Source of the DNA: JBHGBB01 sp041946755 | GTDB taxonomy: Bacteria > UBP4 > UBA4092 > JAOAEQ01 | Assembly (NCBI GenBank): GCA_041946755.1 | Contig: JBHGBB010000090.1 | Span: 1-14,411 of the forward strand | Reading direction: 5' to 3' | DNA: 14,411 nucleotides | Shown here: piece after piece, positions 7,216 through 14,350 of the stretch | How the letters are laid out: the number at the start of each line of letters is the position of its first letter | How positions within the stretch are numbered: the stretch's first letter is position 1 | The notes under the pieces: generated by a model | Seen by the model: the letters and a program-made list of their open reading frames with translations, nothing else | Told to the model about the DNA's origin: nothing | Database searches by the model: none | Made by a program: the position numbers and the translations under genes

Positions 7216-8403
7216 CTACAGTTTGAGTAGAATAAACACTGAGGCTAACGAGATAAGTCCACCGAAAATAAACGGATAGTTTACCGAGATCGGGAATAAC
7301 CATCCGGCTAATAACGGACCGAAAACCCAGCCTAACTGGTTTAGCGCCATAACTTTACTGGTATCCAGTGCTCGACTTTCGCTACGCGAATATTTCTGTA
7401 TTAAAGCGTTATATGCCGGTGCCCAGATACCACCCCCAACCAAATCGTGAATGAACCATACGATTGCTGCAATCCATAAGTTAGGAATTAAGGCGGTAGC
7501 AGAAATTGCAATACTCTGTACCACTAAAAACCAGATATAAATCCATTTCAGATTATGTTTAATAAACTTGCTCACGAAAATCATCGGTAACGCTAGTACT
7601 ACTCGATGCAAAGCCATAATCACTGCAACGATAAACGTCGTCGTCTGAAATTTCTGAGAAAAAAACAATGGCATCACAAAACAGTGGCTGGTGCTGGTTC
7701 CAATTCCAGTTATAAATCCGGCAATGGCGATAATTTTCAGTTCCCGCGGTAAGTTATAAGAATATAATCGCGGATGCGGTAATTTTAAATCGATACTTTG
7801 AAATGGTGAAACGGTTAATTCTTCCTGATTCTGAATATCTGCAGATACTGGTTCGATATCTTTCGATTCAGTGAATTTCCAGATGAAAATTATCAACCCG
7901 ACAAATAACAATCCACCGGCAAATATCAACGAACCTTGATAGGTTGAAAAGAACAAAAATATGCCGACGATAAGCGTTCCTGCACCTTCAGTGAAATATT
8001 CCATACCCCGGATTTTACCGATCCAATCGGTATACCTTTTTTTATCATGTTCATAGATTAAGACTGATTGAATGGTTTCTTTCACCATAAATGCCGTTTC
8101 ACGCAGGGTCTTTAAAATCGACTGAATCGCTACTGATGCAGTTATTGGGGTTAATAGGTTCGCTACCGCGCTCCCGAATATTGCTAAGGAAAAGAAATAT
8201 TTCCGACCGGAAATATCAGATAAATGACTGACATAAATCCGAATAATAAATATTACCAACGCTGCAACCGCAAAAATAATTCCCATGTTCTGAAACGAAA
8301 CTTGTTTTTCTTGGAGATAATAGGGTAAAGCAAGGTCGTAGATTCCGGTAGCCAAGCCGAATAAGACCGAAACCAGGAGCAAAATTCGCAGATTTTTGTT
8401 CAT
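7216..8403 (-). CDS. MFS family transporter
   Basis: 395 residues, close to the usual length for the Major Facilitator Superfamily, with about 12 hydrophobic segments. The loop between helices 2 and 3 carries an MFS motif-A-like sequence, SHLSDISGRK (59-68). The central cytoplasmic loop (about 178-220) is long, charged and hydrophilic, as expected between the two six-helix halves. An inner-membrane secondary transporter (drug/metabolite efflux or uptake) is likely, but the substrate cannot be read from the sequence. It converges on the CHC2/TPR gene (73-bp gap) and diverges from the beta-helix gene. There is no Shine-Dalgarno; an extended -10 box ends only 11 nt before the ATG, so the mRNA is probably nearly leaderless. 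Confidence 0.85.
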   Translation of the reverse strand: MNKNLRILLLVSVLFGLATGIYDLALPYYLQEKQVSFQNMGIIFAVAALVIFIIRIYVSHLSDISGRKYFFSLAIFGSAVANLLTPITASVAIQSILKTLRETAFMVKETIQSVLIYEHDKKRYTDWIGKIRGMEYFTEGAGTLIVGIFLFFSTYQGSLIFAGGLLFVGLIIFIWKFTESKDIEPVSADIQNQEELTVSPFQSIDLKLPHPRLYSYNLPRELKIIAIAGFITGIGTSTSHCFVMPLFFSQKFQTTTFIVAVIMALHRVVLALPMIFVSKFIKHNLKWIYIWFLVVQSIAISATALIPNLWIAAIVWFIHDLVGGGIWAPAYNALIQKYSRSESRALDTSKVMALNQLGWVFGPLLAGWLFPISVNYPFIFGGLISLASVFILLKL

Positions 8404-8414
8404 AGGGTATATTT

Positions 8415-8423
8415 ATTATATCA
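8415..8423 (-). promoter_or_regulatory. Extended -10 promoter of the MFS gene
   Basis: On the minus strand this reads TGA-TATAAT: a perfect -10 hexamer (8415-8420) preceded by the TGn extension (8421-8423). No recognisable -35 lies 16-18 nt further upstream; that spot is occupied by the small palindrome CCGGT-TC-ACCGG (8430-8441). The 11-nt distance to the ATG predicts a transcript start only about 4-5 nt before the start codon. Confidence 0.5.
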
Positions 8424-8429
8424 TGAAAG

Positions 8430-8441
8430 CCGGTTCACCGG
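8430..8441. promoter_or_regulatory. Possible operator palindrome in the MFS promoter
   Basis: A perfect inverted repeat, CCGGT-TC-ACCGG, lies directly upstream of the MFS -10 element, where a -35 box or a regulator would sit. On the minus strand the same bases also read as a direct repeat of AACCGG with an 8-bp period. A repressor or activator site is plausible. Arms of 5 bp can occur by chance. Confidence 0.25.
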
Positions 8442-8476
8442 TTTGTCCCTTAATACGACATTTCATTCGGTTTTGT

Positions 8477-8505
8477 TTGACAAATGCAAGTCTCTGATTT
8501 ATACT
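8477..8505 (+). promoter_or_regulatory. Sigma70-type promoter of the beta-helix gene
   Basis: A consensus -35 box TTGACA (8477-8482), a 17-nt spacer and the -10 box TATACT (8500-8505, five of six bases match). This is the best match to the sigma70 consensus in the window. Transcription would start near 8512, leaving a leader of about 50 nt. Confidence 0.65.
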
Positions 8506-8545
8506 TATCCTAATTTATATCTTACCTTTAATGCTCTCCACCAAG

Positions 8546-8553
8546 AAAGGAGG
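8546..8553 (+). promoter_or_regulatory. Strong Shine-Dalgarno for the beta-helix gene
   Basis: AAAGGAGG ends 8 nt before the ATG at 8562 and is the strongest ribosome binding site in the window. It decides the start. An out-of-frame ATG at 8554 sits too close to the site to be used. Confidence 0.8.
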
Positions 8554-8561
8554 ATGCGACG

Positions 8562-10379
8562 ATGAAAAAGCCAACCCTACCATTCTATGTCTTGTTTGCT
8601 TTTCTCATCAGTTGTTATCTCTGCAAGGTAGTTGATGCAATACCTCAACGAATCAATTATCAAGCGGTATTGAAAAATAAAACTACCGGACAAATCTTAC
8701 CCGATGGAAACTATACGATCTCCTTCCGCTTGTATTCGGCAGCAACCGGCGGGGCAGCGCTCTGGGCGGAAACGGCGCCTGTTACGATTACCAATGGGAT
8801 TTTAGCGCATCAATTAGGCAGTGTAACCACCATCAATTTACCGTTTGACCAAGGTTACTATTTAGGAGTTCAGGTGGCGGGAGATAGCGAAATGACGCCA
8901 CGCGAGGAGTTAGTTAGCTTAGGTTATGCGTTTGTCGCCCAGAATGCGGAAATGTTAAATGGTTATAATCCCGGGAATAGTAGCGGGAACATTTCCTTGA
9001 ATAACGGGACGTTAAATACTAACTTGAATGCTGATAAGTTAGATAGCCAACACGGCAGTTTCTATCAGAATGCTTCAAATCTGAGTTCAGGTATCCTTCC
9101 GTCAGGACGATTAGTCGGTTCTTATACTTCAACCAGTGTTGCCTATGCTACGAATGCTGATAATGCGAATAATGCAGTCAATGCCACTAATGCTACCAAT
9201 GCTGATACCCTCGATGGACAGCATGGAAGCTCCTATCAGGATGCAACCAACCTAAATGCTGGGATTATTGCTGCCGACCGATTACGGAACTATTATTCTT
9301 ATACTTCTACTACAGTAGCGCATTATGCGTTCAACGCCAATAATCTCGGTGGACAGCCGAGAAGCTATTATCAAGATGCAACAAATCTGAAAACAGGTAT
9401 CCTTCCAGAAGACCGATTGGTCGGTTCTTATTCTTCAGCGAGTGTGGCTTTTGCCGATTCGGCATTAGGTGCTGGGCTGAGGTATATCTCTTCTGCACCC
9501 TATATCATTTCCCAACCCGGTTCATATATATTATTATCGAATTTAACCACGGTAACTAATCAGACTGCAATAACCATTCTCTGCAGTAATGTCACCCTTG
9601 ACCTCAATGGAAATACTCTCTACGGAGCAGGAACAACCTCTGGGTCAACCGGCTACGGAGTATATTCATATACCTCCTGTAATTCTATTCAGGTAAGAAA
9701 CGGTAACGCAGTAAATTTCCTGTTCTCAGGAATTCATCTTTATGGCGATAGTAATCAAATAACCGACATCTGCGCTTATGGCAATGGGTTAAACGGCATT
9801 GATGTTAGCTCGAACTGTATTATCAAAAATAATATCACCCAGTATAACGGTTTTAATGGAATATACGCGGGTATGGGATGCCTGATAATCAACAATGCTT
9901 GCTCAAACAATGGGTCAAGTGGAATTGTTGCAAGTAACGCTTGTACGATTATCGGAAACAGTATGGCCTATAATAATTTTGCTGGTATTTCTGCTCCTGA
10001 TTATGTCTGTACTATTACCCATAATAGCGCATTTAGTAATAAAGAATACGGTATTTCGGCCGGAACTGAGAATTCGGTGATTGAAAATACTTGTCGGTAT
10101 AGTAAAATCGGAATTAAAAATCTCGGCGATTGTCAGGTTATCGGTAACTTGGTATCGTATTGCCTCGATACTGCATACGGCTATGGGATATATTGCACTG
10201 GACAGCGATCGCGAATTGATAGTAATCATATTACCAATAACCGAATCGGAATAGATTTCAGTAATTCAAAAAACTGGTATGGTAGAAATACGTTTAGCGG
10301 CAACACCGCGTCTGATATCGCCGGAAGCGTGCCCGCATCCGATACTTCTACTCAACCGTTTGCCAACCGGTCATTCTAG
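8562..10379 (+). CDS. Exported tail-fibre-like and parallel beta-helix surface protein
   Basis: 605 residues with a Sec signal peptide (basic MKK, hydrophobic core, likely cleavage after VVDA, residue 26). Residues about 28-130 form a beta-sandwich-like domain (INYQAVL..., LPDGNYTISFRLYSA, LGSVTTINLPF, MTPREELVSLGYAFVAQNAE), a type I associate with exported proteins of uncultured bacteria. Three phage-tail-fibre-like repeats follow (about 158-197, 215-257, 260-299), each with LD/LGGQxxSxYQ, a NLxxGI segment, an RL segment and a serine-rich end. An Asn/Ala low-complexity linker (198-215) separates the first two. Residues about 305-585 are a right-handed parallel beta-helix with rungs of 19-24 residues rich in xIxxN, ending PFANRSF. 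The role is unknown: an adhesin, a glycan-binding protein or an extracellular fibre. No catalytic residues or membrane anchor are apparent. It has its own strong promoter and ribosome binding site. Confidence 0.8.
   Translation: MKKPTLPFYVLFAFLISCYLCKVVDAIPQRINYQAVLKNKTTGQILPDGNYTISFRLYSAATGGAALWAETAPVTITNGILAHQLGSVTTINLPFDQGYYLGVQVAGDSEMTPREELVSLGYAFVAQNAEMLNGYNPGNSSGNISLNNGTLNTNLNADKLDSQHGSFYQNASNLSSGILPSGRLVGSYTSTSVAYATNADNANNAVNATNATNADTLDGQHGSSYQDATNLNAGIIAADRLRNYYSYTSTTVAHYAFNANNLGGQPRSYYQDATNLKTGILPEDRLVGSYSSASVAFADSALGAGLRYISSAPYIISQPGSYILLSNLTTVTNQTAITILCSNVTLDLNGNTLYGAGTTSGSTGYGVYSYTSCNSIQVRNGNAVNFLFSGIHLYGDSNQITDICAYGNGLNGIDVSSNCIIKNNITQYNGFNGIYAGMGCLIINNACSNNGSSGIVASNACTIIGNSMAYNNFAGISAPDYVCTITHNSAFSNKEYGISAGTENSVIENTCRYSKIGIKNLGDCQVIGNLVSYCLDTAYGYGIYCTGQRSRIDSNHITNNRIGIDFSNSKNWYGRNTFSGNTASDIAGSVPASDTSTQPFANRSF
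9033..9458 (+). repeat. Three tail-fibre-like coding repeats
   Basis: Residues 158-299 hold three related units built on the plan (L)(D/G)GQxxSxYQ-(D/N)A(S/T)NL-x2-GI-x3-(D/G)RL-x4-Y-(S/T)S. Units 1 and 3 share the end RLVGSY; unit 2 is more diverged and is preceded by a 6-bp-period AATGCN run that encodes the Asn/Ala linker. Confidence 0.7.
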
Positions 10380-10388
10380 GTTACCTTA

Positions 10389-10418
10389 AGTAGGGGTATA
10401 GCAACTTATACCCCTACT
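10389..10418. terminator. 12-bp perfect hairpin between convergent genes
   Basis: The arms AGTAGGGGTATA (10389-10400) and TATACCCCTACT (10407-10418) pair perfectly around a 6-nt loop, 9 nt after the stop of the beta-helix gene and 28 nt beyond the stop of the convergent small membrane gene. No U-run follows on either strand. By position it probably ends or protects one or both transcripts. The GTAGGGG...CCCCTAC arms resemble the ends of the element at 78-131, so it may belong to the same repeat family. Confidence 0.5.
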
Positions 10419-10446
10419 CCGCGATCCAGGACTGAGATATGAAAAA

Positions 10447-10815
10447 TTACATCCCTTGTATTATAGAAGTAAGAACAAAGACTATCACAAGACTAATCAA
10501 ATAACTTATTCCAGTTACAATCAATGTTTTCTTAGCATCAAGTGCCAACCGCCATTTTATTACATAAAATAATATGGGAAGTCCGATGAGATAAGCAATT
10601 ACAGGTGGAATTTCAGGAACAAAAATATTTAATATTATCCCAATACCAAGATTAATCAAGCCCACAATCAAATAAACACTAAATGCGTGGATAAATGTTA
10701 AATTATACTTTAATACTAACTTTACCACTGCCCGCAGTATAACTGCACCCACCGCACAACCGACAAGACCACCTATTATAATTGAAGATATCATTCCCGC
10801 TTTTATATACTTCAT
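10447..10815 (-). CDS. Small four-helix membrane protein, unknown function
   Basis: 122 residues, almost wholly hydrophobic, with about four membrane helices (8-33, 42-66, 70-87, 97-118). Short charged turns (KLVLKYN, IKWRLALDAKK) mark the likely cytoplasmic loops. I recognise no family motif. The first half is glycine-rich (GGLVGCAVGAV), which would suit tight helix packing. It is a single-gene unit between the beta-helix gene (convergent) and the transglycosylase gene (divergent). The ATG has no Shine-Dalgarno; a -10/-35 pair lies just upstream. The long hydrophobic reading frame with sensible charge placement argues that it is real. Confidence 0.65.
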   Translation of the reverse strand: MKYIKAGMISSIIIGGLVGCAVGAVILRAVVKLVLKYNLTFIHAFSVYLIVGLINLGIGIILNIFVPEIPPVIAYLIGLPILFYVIKWRLALDAKKTLIVTGISYLISLVIVFVLTSIIQGM

Positions 10816-10839
10816 TAAAGATATTTAATTCGTGCTATA

Positions 10840-10868
10840 ACTATACAATGTATATCTTGAATTAGCAA
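10840..10868 (-). promoter_or_regulatory. Candidate promoter of the small membrane protein gene
   Basis: On the minus strand, TTGCTA (10863-10868), a 17-nt spacer and TATAGT (10840-10845). The predicted start near 10833 leaves a leader of under 20 nt with no Shine-Dalgarno. Inverted arms AAGATAT (10818-10824) and ATATCTT (10852-10858) flank the -10 box and could be a regulatory site. Confidence 0.35.
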
Positions 10869-10994
10869 CTTTTCTCCTGGTAGTTATTTACTTGATTCAT
10901 TTGAGGAGATACAACACCTATCCTTTTGCATACACAATCGTATTTTCCGACCTATGGTTCCATCTTCAAATCAATATAAATTAGTTAATTCAAA

Positions 10995-11024
10995 TTGACG
11001 AAAGAACCTTTGTTTTGGTAAGAT
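10995..11024 (+). promoter_or_regulatory. Promoter of the transglycosylase gene, nearly leaderless
   Basis: TTGACG (10995-11000), an 18-nt spacer and TAAGAT (11019-11024). The same hexamers, with related flanks (TTGACGAAA and TTTTG...GTAAGATA), precede the SPOR/TPR gene at 364-392. Only 10 nt separate the -10 box from the ATG at 11035, and there is no Shine-Dalgarno, so the mRNA should begin within a few bases of the start codon. Confidence 0.5.
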
Positions 11025-11034
11025 ACATAAACTT

Positions 11035-12720
11035 ATGCGAAAATTAATTTTATCTATCCTGCTCTATTTAAACATCGCAATTTCATTTGGTTTCGGGGCA
11101 TTACCATCTTCACAATCTGAATCGAATGCTAAAACCTATTTATTTCCGCCCCCTGGTCAGGTTGGGAAAATATCGTATATTGACACTCAAAATGGGATAG
11201 TAGTCGTCAGTGATTTGCCGATCGGACAGAAGGGAGATAAAATCTCTATCTATCGCGGAAATGAGATTATCGCTACCGGTATCATTGATGCTCTCTATGG
11301 TTCAGAAGGCATTGCAGTTAAAGTCAGTTCTGCTGATATATCGAAAATCCAGAAGAATGATTCGGTAACGTTAAGTTCCGCATTAAGACTAAGCTTGCAG
11401 CCAGCAATATATGCTACCGAGACTGCTGACCGCATCTATTTGAAAAACGGGCAGGTTATGGTCGGTGCAATCGTTACCCAGAATCTTGATACCGTTTATA
11501 TAGATACCGTAATTGCACAAGGGTTGCCGGTTAGCCGAATTGATATCGACCATATCGAGCGTACCAAGAACCCGGAATATTGGTATGTTTTTCTTGGAAA
11601 TAAAGCGTTATCAGCAGACCATTATGATGAAGCGAGCCGGTATTATGAAAAAGCACTGCGATTAAATCCGGTTACCCCAACTGCTAAAGATAATTGGAAA
11701 TATGCCCAATGGCTGAAAATTAAAACTACTGAACTGATTCATGCCGATGCGCTTCTTGCCGAAACTGATTATCATGCGGCAATCCAGAAACATAGTTTTG
11801 AACAAGCGTTGCTGATGTATGACGAATTAACCGAAAAATATGCCGGGAAACCGTTTACCGATGAAATATATCGTCAAGTCGGTCAGATCCATTATGAAAT
11901 GGCAAAACGATACAAGAATTTCGAAGATACCAAAAAAGCTGAAGATGAAGTTAATCTAGCATTATCGCTGGATACTTCCAACGCTGCTGCGCATCAGCTC
12001 TATGCCGAGATTATGGAATATCGCGGGAAATGGAATATAGCGGCTGATGAATTGATGGTGGCAAAACTACTTAAACCGCAAATTAGACTTACCCCGGAAC
12101 AACAGCAGTTGGTCACCTATGCGGAAACCACCTATAAACAAGAATGGACTGCGGTAGCGCAACAAACACGGAAGAAAATCGATTTGGCTTCTATTCGTAC
12201 TTTGAATGCGAAACTTGATGTCTATAATCTCTCGAAAGAGAGCTATACCGATGCGACCGGGATTTTATTACAGGCATATAATGCCGGACCGGGAGCGGTG
12301 GCTCGATTCCATGGTGCGGTGAATTATCCGATCGACCCTGACCCGGTCAGATATGTCGCCTGGGTGAAACAGCGAATCCCCTATAGCCGGTATAAAGCGA
12401 AAACCAAAACGAATTCGCAATATGACGATATCATCCATCGGCTGGCATCAAAATATCGACTGGAGTTCGATTTAGTTAAAGCGATTATCAGTGTTGAATC
12501 TGGATTCGATAATAAAGCCCGGCATGAAAAATCAAAATGTTCAGGTCTGATGCAATTAGCAAGGTCTACTTGGAACGATGTCTGCCAGAATATCATTCAT
12601 ACCAATTGGCATTATGATAGTTCTTGGACGATACCGGAACGGAATATTGAAGTCGGCTGCGCGTATTTGCAGTGGTTAAGGGATAAACAACTCGCCCGCT
12701 ATTTCCCAGACAAGTTTTAA
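11035..12720 (+). CDS. Exported TPR protein with circularly permuted SLT lytic transglycosylase domain
   Basis: 561 residues. A signal peptide (1-22) is followed by a beta-barrel-like domain (about 41-115, with GKISYI...GIVVVSD and KGDKISIYRGNEIIATG), a small Sm-like strand region (about 131-176, LKNGQVMVGAIV) and TPR-like helices (about 182-375, including DEASRYYEKALRLNP). The enzyme domain has family-1 lytic transglycosylase motifs, which would cleave the MurNAc-GlcNAc bond of peptidoglycan to 1,6-anhydro products. Candidate catalytic Glu is E488 in ISVESGF, with GLMQL (504-508) and NIEVGCAYLQWL (537-548). The motif AYNAGPG, normally C-terminal to these, is instead at 414-420, followed by YVAWVKQRIPYSRY and a short Lys/Thr linker. 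The protein ends at RYFPDKF, just where AYNAGPG would usually come. All motifs are present, so activity is plausible. The ATG lacks a Shine-Dalgarno and follows its -10 box closely. Confidence 0.8.
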   Translation: MRKLILSILLYLNIAISFGFGALPSSQSESNAKTYLFPPPGQVGKISYIDTQNGIVVVSDLPIGQKGDKISIYRGNEIIATGIIDALYGSEGIAVKVSSADISKIQKNDSVTLSSALRLSLQPAIYATETADRIYLKNGQVMVGAIVTQNLDTVYIDTVIAQGLPVSRIDIDHIERTKNPEYWYVFLGNKALSADHYDEASRYYEKALRLNPVTPTAKDNWKYAQWLKIKTTELIHADALLAETDYHAAIQKHSFEQALLMYDELTEKYAGKPFTDEIYRQVGQIHYEMAKRYKNFEDTKKAEDEVNLALSLDTSNAAAHQLYAEIMEYRGKWNIAADELMVAKLLKPQIRLTPEQQQLVTYAETTYKQEWTAVAQQTRKKIDLASIRTLNAKLDVYNLSKESYTDATGILLQAYNAGPGAVARFHGAVNYPIDPDPVRYVAWVKQRIPYSRYKAKTKTNSQYDDIIHRLASKYRLEFDLVKAIISVESGFDNKARHEKSKCSGLMQLARSTWNDVCQNIIHTNWHYDSSWTIPERNIEVGCAYLQWLRDKQLARYFPDKF

Positions 12721-12731
12721 AATGCAGTGAT

Positions 12732-12755
12732 GAGATATGAGATGCGAGATGCGAG
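12732..12755. repeat. Short 7-bp tandem repeat in a convergent spacer
   Basis: GAGATAT (12732-12738), GAGATGC (12739-12745) and GAGATGC (12746-12752), then a partial GAG (12753-12755), in the 66-bp gap between two converging genes. GAGATAAA (12756-12763) right after it can pair with TTTATCTC (12786-12793) across the end of the propeller gene, a weak 8-bp stem with a 22-nt loop. No classical terminator is visible. Confidence 0.6.
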
Positions 12756-12786
12756 GAGATAAAAATGTTGCCTCTATACTCTTACT

Positions 12787-14247
12787 TTATCTCTTACCTT
12801 CATTGATATCGTATAGCATCCAAACCGATGGTTCTACTTTAGCGGTGGGTATTACCGATAATTTACTTACAAATACATCATAACCTCCATTATTACTTGT
12901 GTCAAACGCACCAGTCGTCGTTGGAAAATTACTCGAAGCAGTCCCTCCAGTGATATAGGCATTACCAGAATCATCTACCGCAATACCATAACCTTTATTG
13001 TAACTGTTGCCATTAAGGTGGGTCGAATAAATAAGCTCGGTGCCGCTTGGATTCAACTTTTTTACAACCACAGCTTCGTTACCAATCATACCAGTCTCTC
13101 CGGTAATATATGCGTTACTAAAAGCATCCACCGCAATAGCATAGGCGTTGCAGTATTCACCTAAGCCTGTAGAATAAATTAGCCCGGTTCCACTCGAATT
13201 CAGTCTACTTACAAACCCATTATTAACACTAGTATCAAAAGCGCCGACTGTCGTCGGGAAATCGCCATATGTATACCCGGTTATATAGGCATTTCCAATA
13301 GCATCCACCGCAATACCCATAGAATAATCCATCCCATTCCCGCCAAGATAAGTGGAATAAACCAGTCCGGTACCATTCTGATTCAACTTGGTTACAAATC
13401 CATCTTGAGTGCTGTTTATCGTAGTATCCCAAGCACCATCTGTCGTTGGAAATTCGGTCGATTGAGTCTCTCCGGTAATATAGGCGTCCCCAGTAGCATC
13501 CAGTGCAATGCTATGTGCAATGTCAATCATCTGAGTGCCAAGATAGGTTGAATATACCAACATAGTACCGATAGAATTCAGTTTACTAACAAACACATCA
13601 CTGTTGAGATGCGTATTGAAGGATAAATGATAACTGGTATCATAAGCGCCGGTTGTCGTTGGAAAATCACTTGAATGTGTTTCTCCTGTAATATAGGCGT
13701 TCCCAAAACCATCCACCGCAATACTATTACCCGAATCACTGTAACTACCACCGAGGTAGGTCGAATAGACTAATACGGTACCACTCGCATTTAACTTGGT
13801 CACGAATACATCATCTGCACCGTTATAACTAGTATCAAAAGTACCAAGAGTGATCGGAAAATCAGGTGATTTAGTGATTCCTGTAAGATAAGCATTACCC
13901 AGAACATCAACCACAATACCATAGCCATAGTCATCATCATTACCGCCGACAAATGTCGAATACACCAGCCCGGAACCACTCGGATTCAATTTGGTTACAA
14001 ATGCATCATAGGAACCGCTATTAAAACTGGTGTCAAACGCACCATTCGTCGTTGGAAAATTGCTACAAGAAGTATATCCAGTAATATAAGCGTTCCCACC
14101 AGTATCCACCGCAATACCATAACCTAATTCATTTCCAGCTCCCCCAAGGTAGGTCGAGTAGAACAGTTGCCCGGCATTAACAAATCCGAAAAACATTAAT
14201 TTGAAAAAACTTATGAAAATTAATATTGTGATAGAACGATATTGCAT
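12787..14247 (-). CDS. Exported SBBP-repeat seven-bladed beta-propeller protein
   Basis: 486 residues. The signal peptide has a long hydrophobic core, with likely cleavage after FVNA (residue 25). The mature part is almost entirely SBBP (beta-propeller) repeats. Each blade starts with a YSTYLGG-like strand (Tyr at 30, 96, 161, 232, 297, 358, 408), followed by GIAVD..GNAYITG, the loop FPTT.GAFDTS and the closing strand DVFVTKLN..GT. That gives seven blades, enough for one closed propeller. Blade spacing shrinks from 65-71 to 50 residues near the end, and blade 6 lacks the FPTT loop. The tail (about 464-486) is only SVIPTAKVEPSVWMLYDINEGKR, with no sorting domain or anchor that I recognise, so the protein may be secreted or lack a C-terminal module present in relatives. 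Function is probably binding rather than catalysis. CGGAG before the ATG supports the start. Confidence 0.85.
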   Translation of the reverse strand: MQYRSITILIFISFFKLMFFGFVNAGQLFYSTYLGGAGNELGYGIAVDTGGNAYITGYTSCSNFPTTNGAFDTSFNSGSYDAFVTKLNPSGSGLVYSTFVGGNDDDYGYGIVVDVLGNAYLTGITKSPDFPITLGTFDTSYNGADDVFVTKLNASGTVLVYSTYLGGSYSDSGNSIAVDGFGNAYITGETHSSDFPTTTGAYDTSYHLSFNTHLNSDVFVSKLNSIGTMLVYSTYLGTQMIDIAHSIALDATGDAYITGETQSTEFPTTDGAWDTTINSTQDGFVTKLNQNGTGLVYSTYLGGNGMDYSMGIAVDAIGNAYITGYTYGDFPTTVGAFDTSVNNGFVSRLNSSGTGLIYSTGLGEYCNAYAIAVDAFSNAYITGETGMIGNEAVVVKKLNPSGTELIYSTHLNGNSYNKGYGIAVDDSGNAYITGGTASSNFPTTTGAFDTSNNGGYDVFVSKLSVIPTAKVEPSVWMLYDINEGKR

Positions 14248-14253
14248 AGAATG

Positions 14254-14258
14254 CTCCG
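14254..14258 (-). promoter_or_regulatory. Shine-Dalgarno of the SBBP gene
   Basis: CGGAG on the minus strand lies 6 nt before the ATG (14245-14247). Unlike the MFS and transglycosylase genes, this gene has a conventional leader. Confidence 0.6.
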
Positions 14259-14328
14259 TATAATTTAATTTTGGAATTTATCATACTTTAGACCCTATAT
14301 TAATAGACACATCAAAAAGGCAGAAAAT

Positions 14329-14350
14329 TAATAAATATTTATATTTATTA
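14329..14350. repeat. AT-only inverted repeat upstream of the SBBP gene
   Basis: The arms TAATAAATAT (14329-14338) and ATATTTATTA (14341-14350) are perfect reverse complements around TT. A minus-strand TATAAT (14347-14352) overlaps the outer edge but lacks a good -35 and would give a leader of about 95 nt. The rest of 14248-14411 is AT-rich with nothing else I can name. In such base composition the palindrome may be chance. Confidence 0.4.

Noticed and set aside
9150..9210. CRISPR or tandem DNA repeat in the AATGCN-rich stretch
   Set aside because: It is an in-frame Asn/Ala low-complexity linker with no spacer structure.
9033..9458. Prophage tail-fibre gene
   Set aside because: The protein has a Sec signal peptide and no phage genes flank it, so a bacterial exported fibre-like protein is more likely.
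12700..12790. A frameshift hiding the normal C-terminal AYNAGPG segment of the transglycosylase
   Set aside because: The two other frames after 12700 give short peptides ending within a few codons and contain no such motif. The motif already occurs earlier in the same protein.
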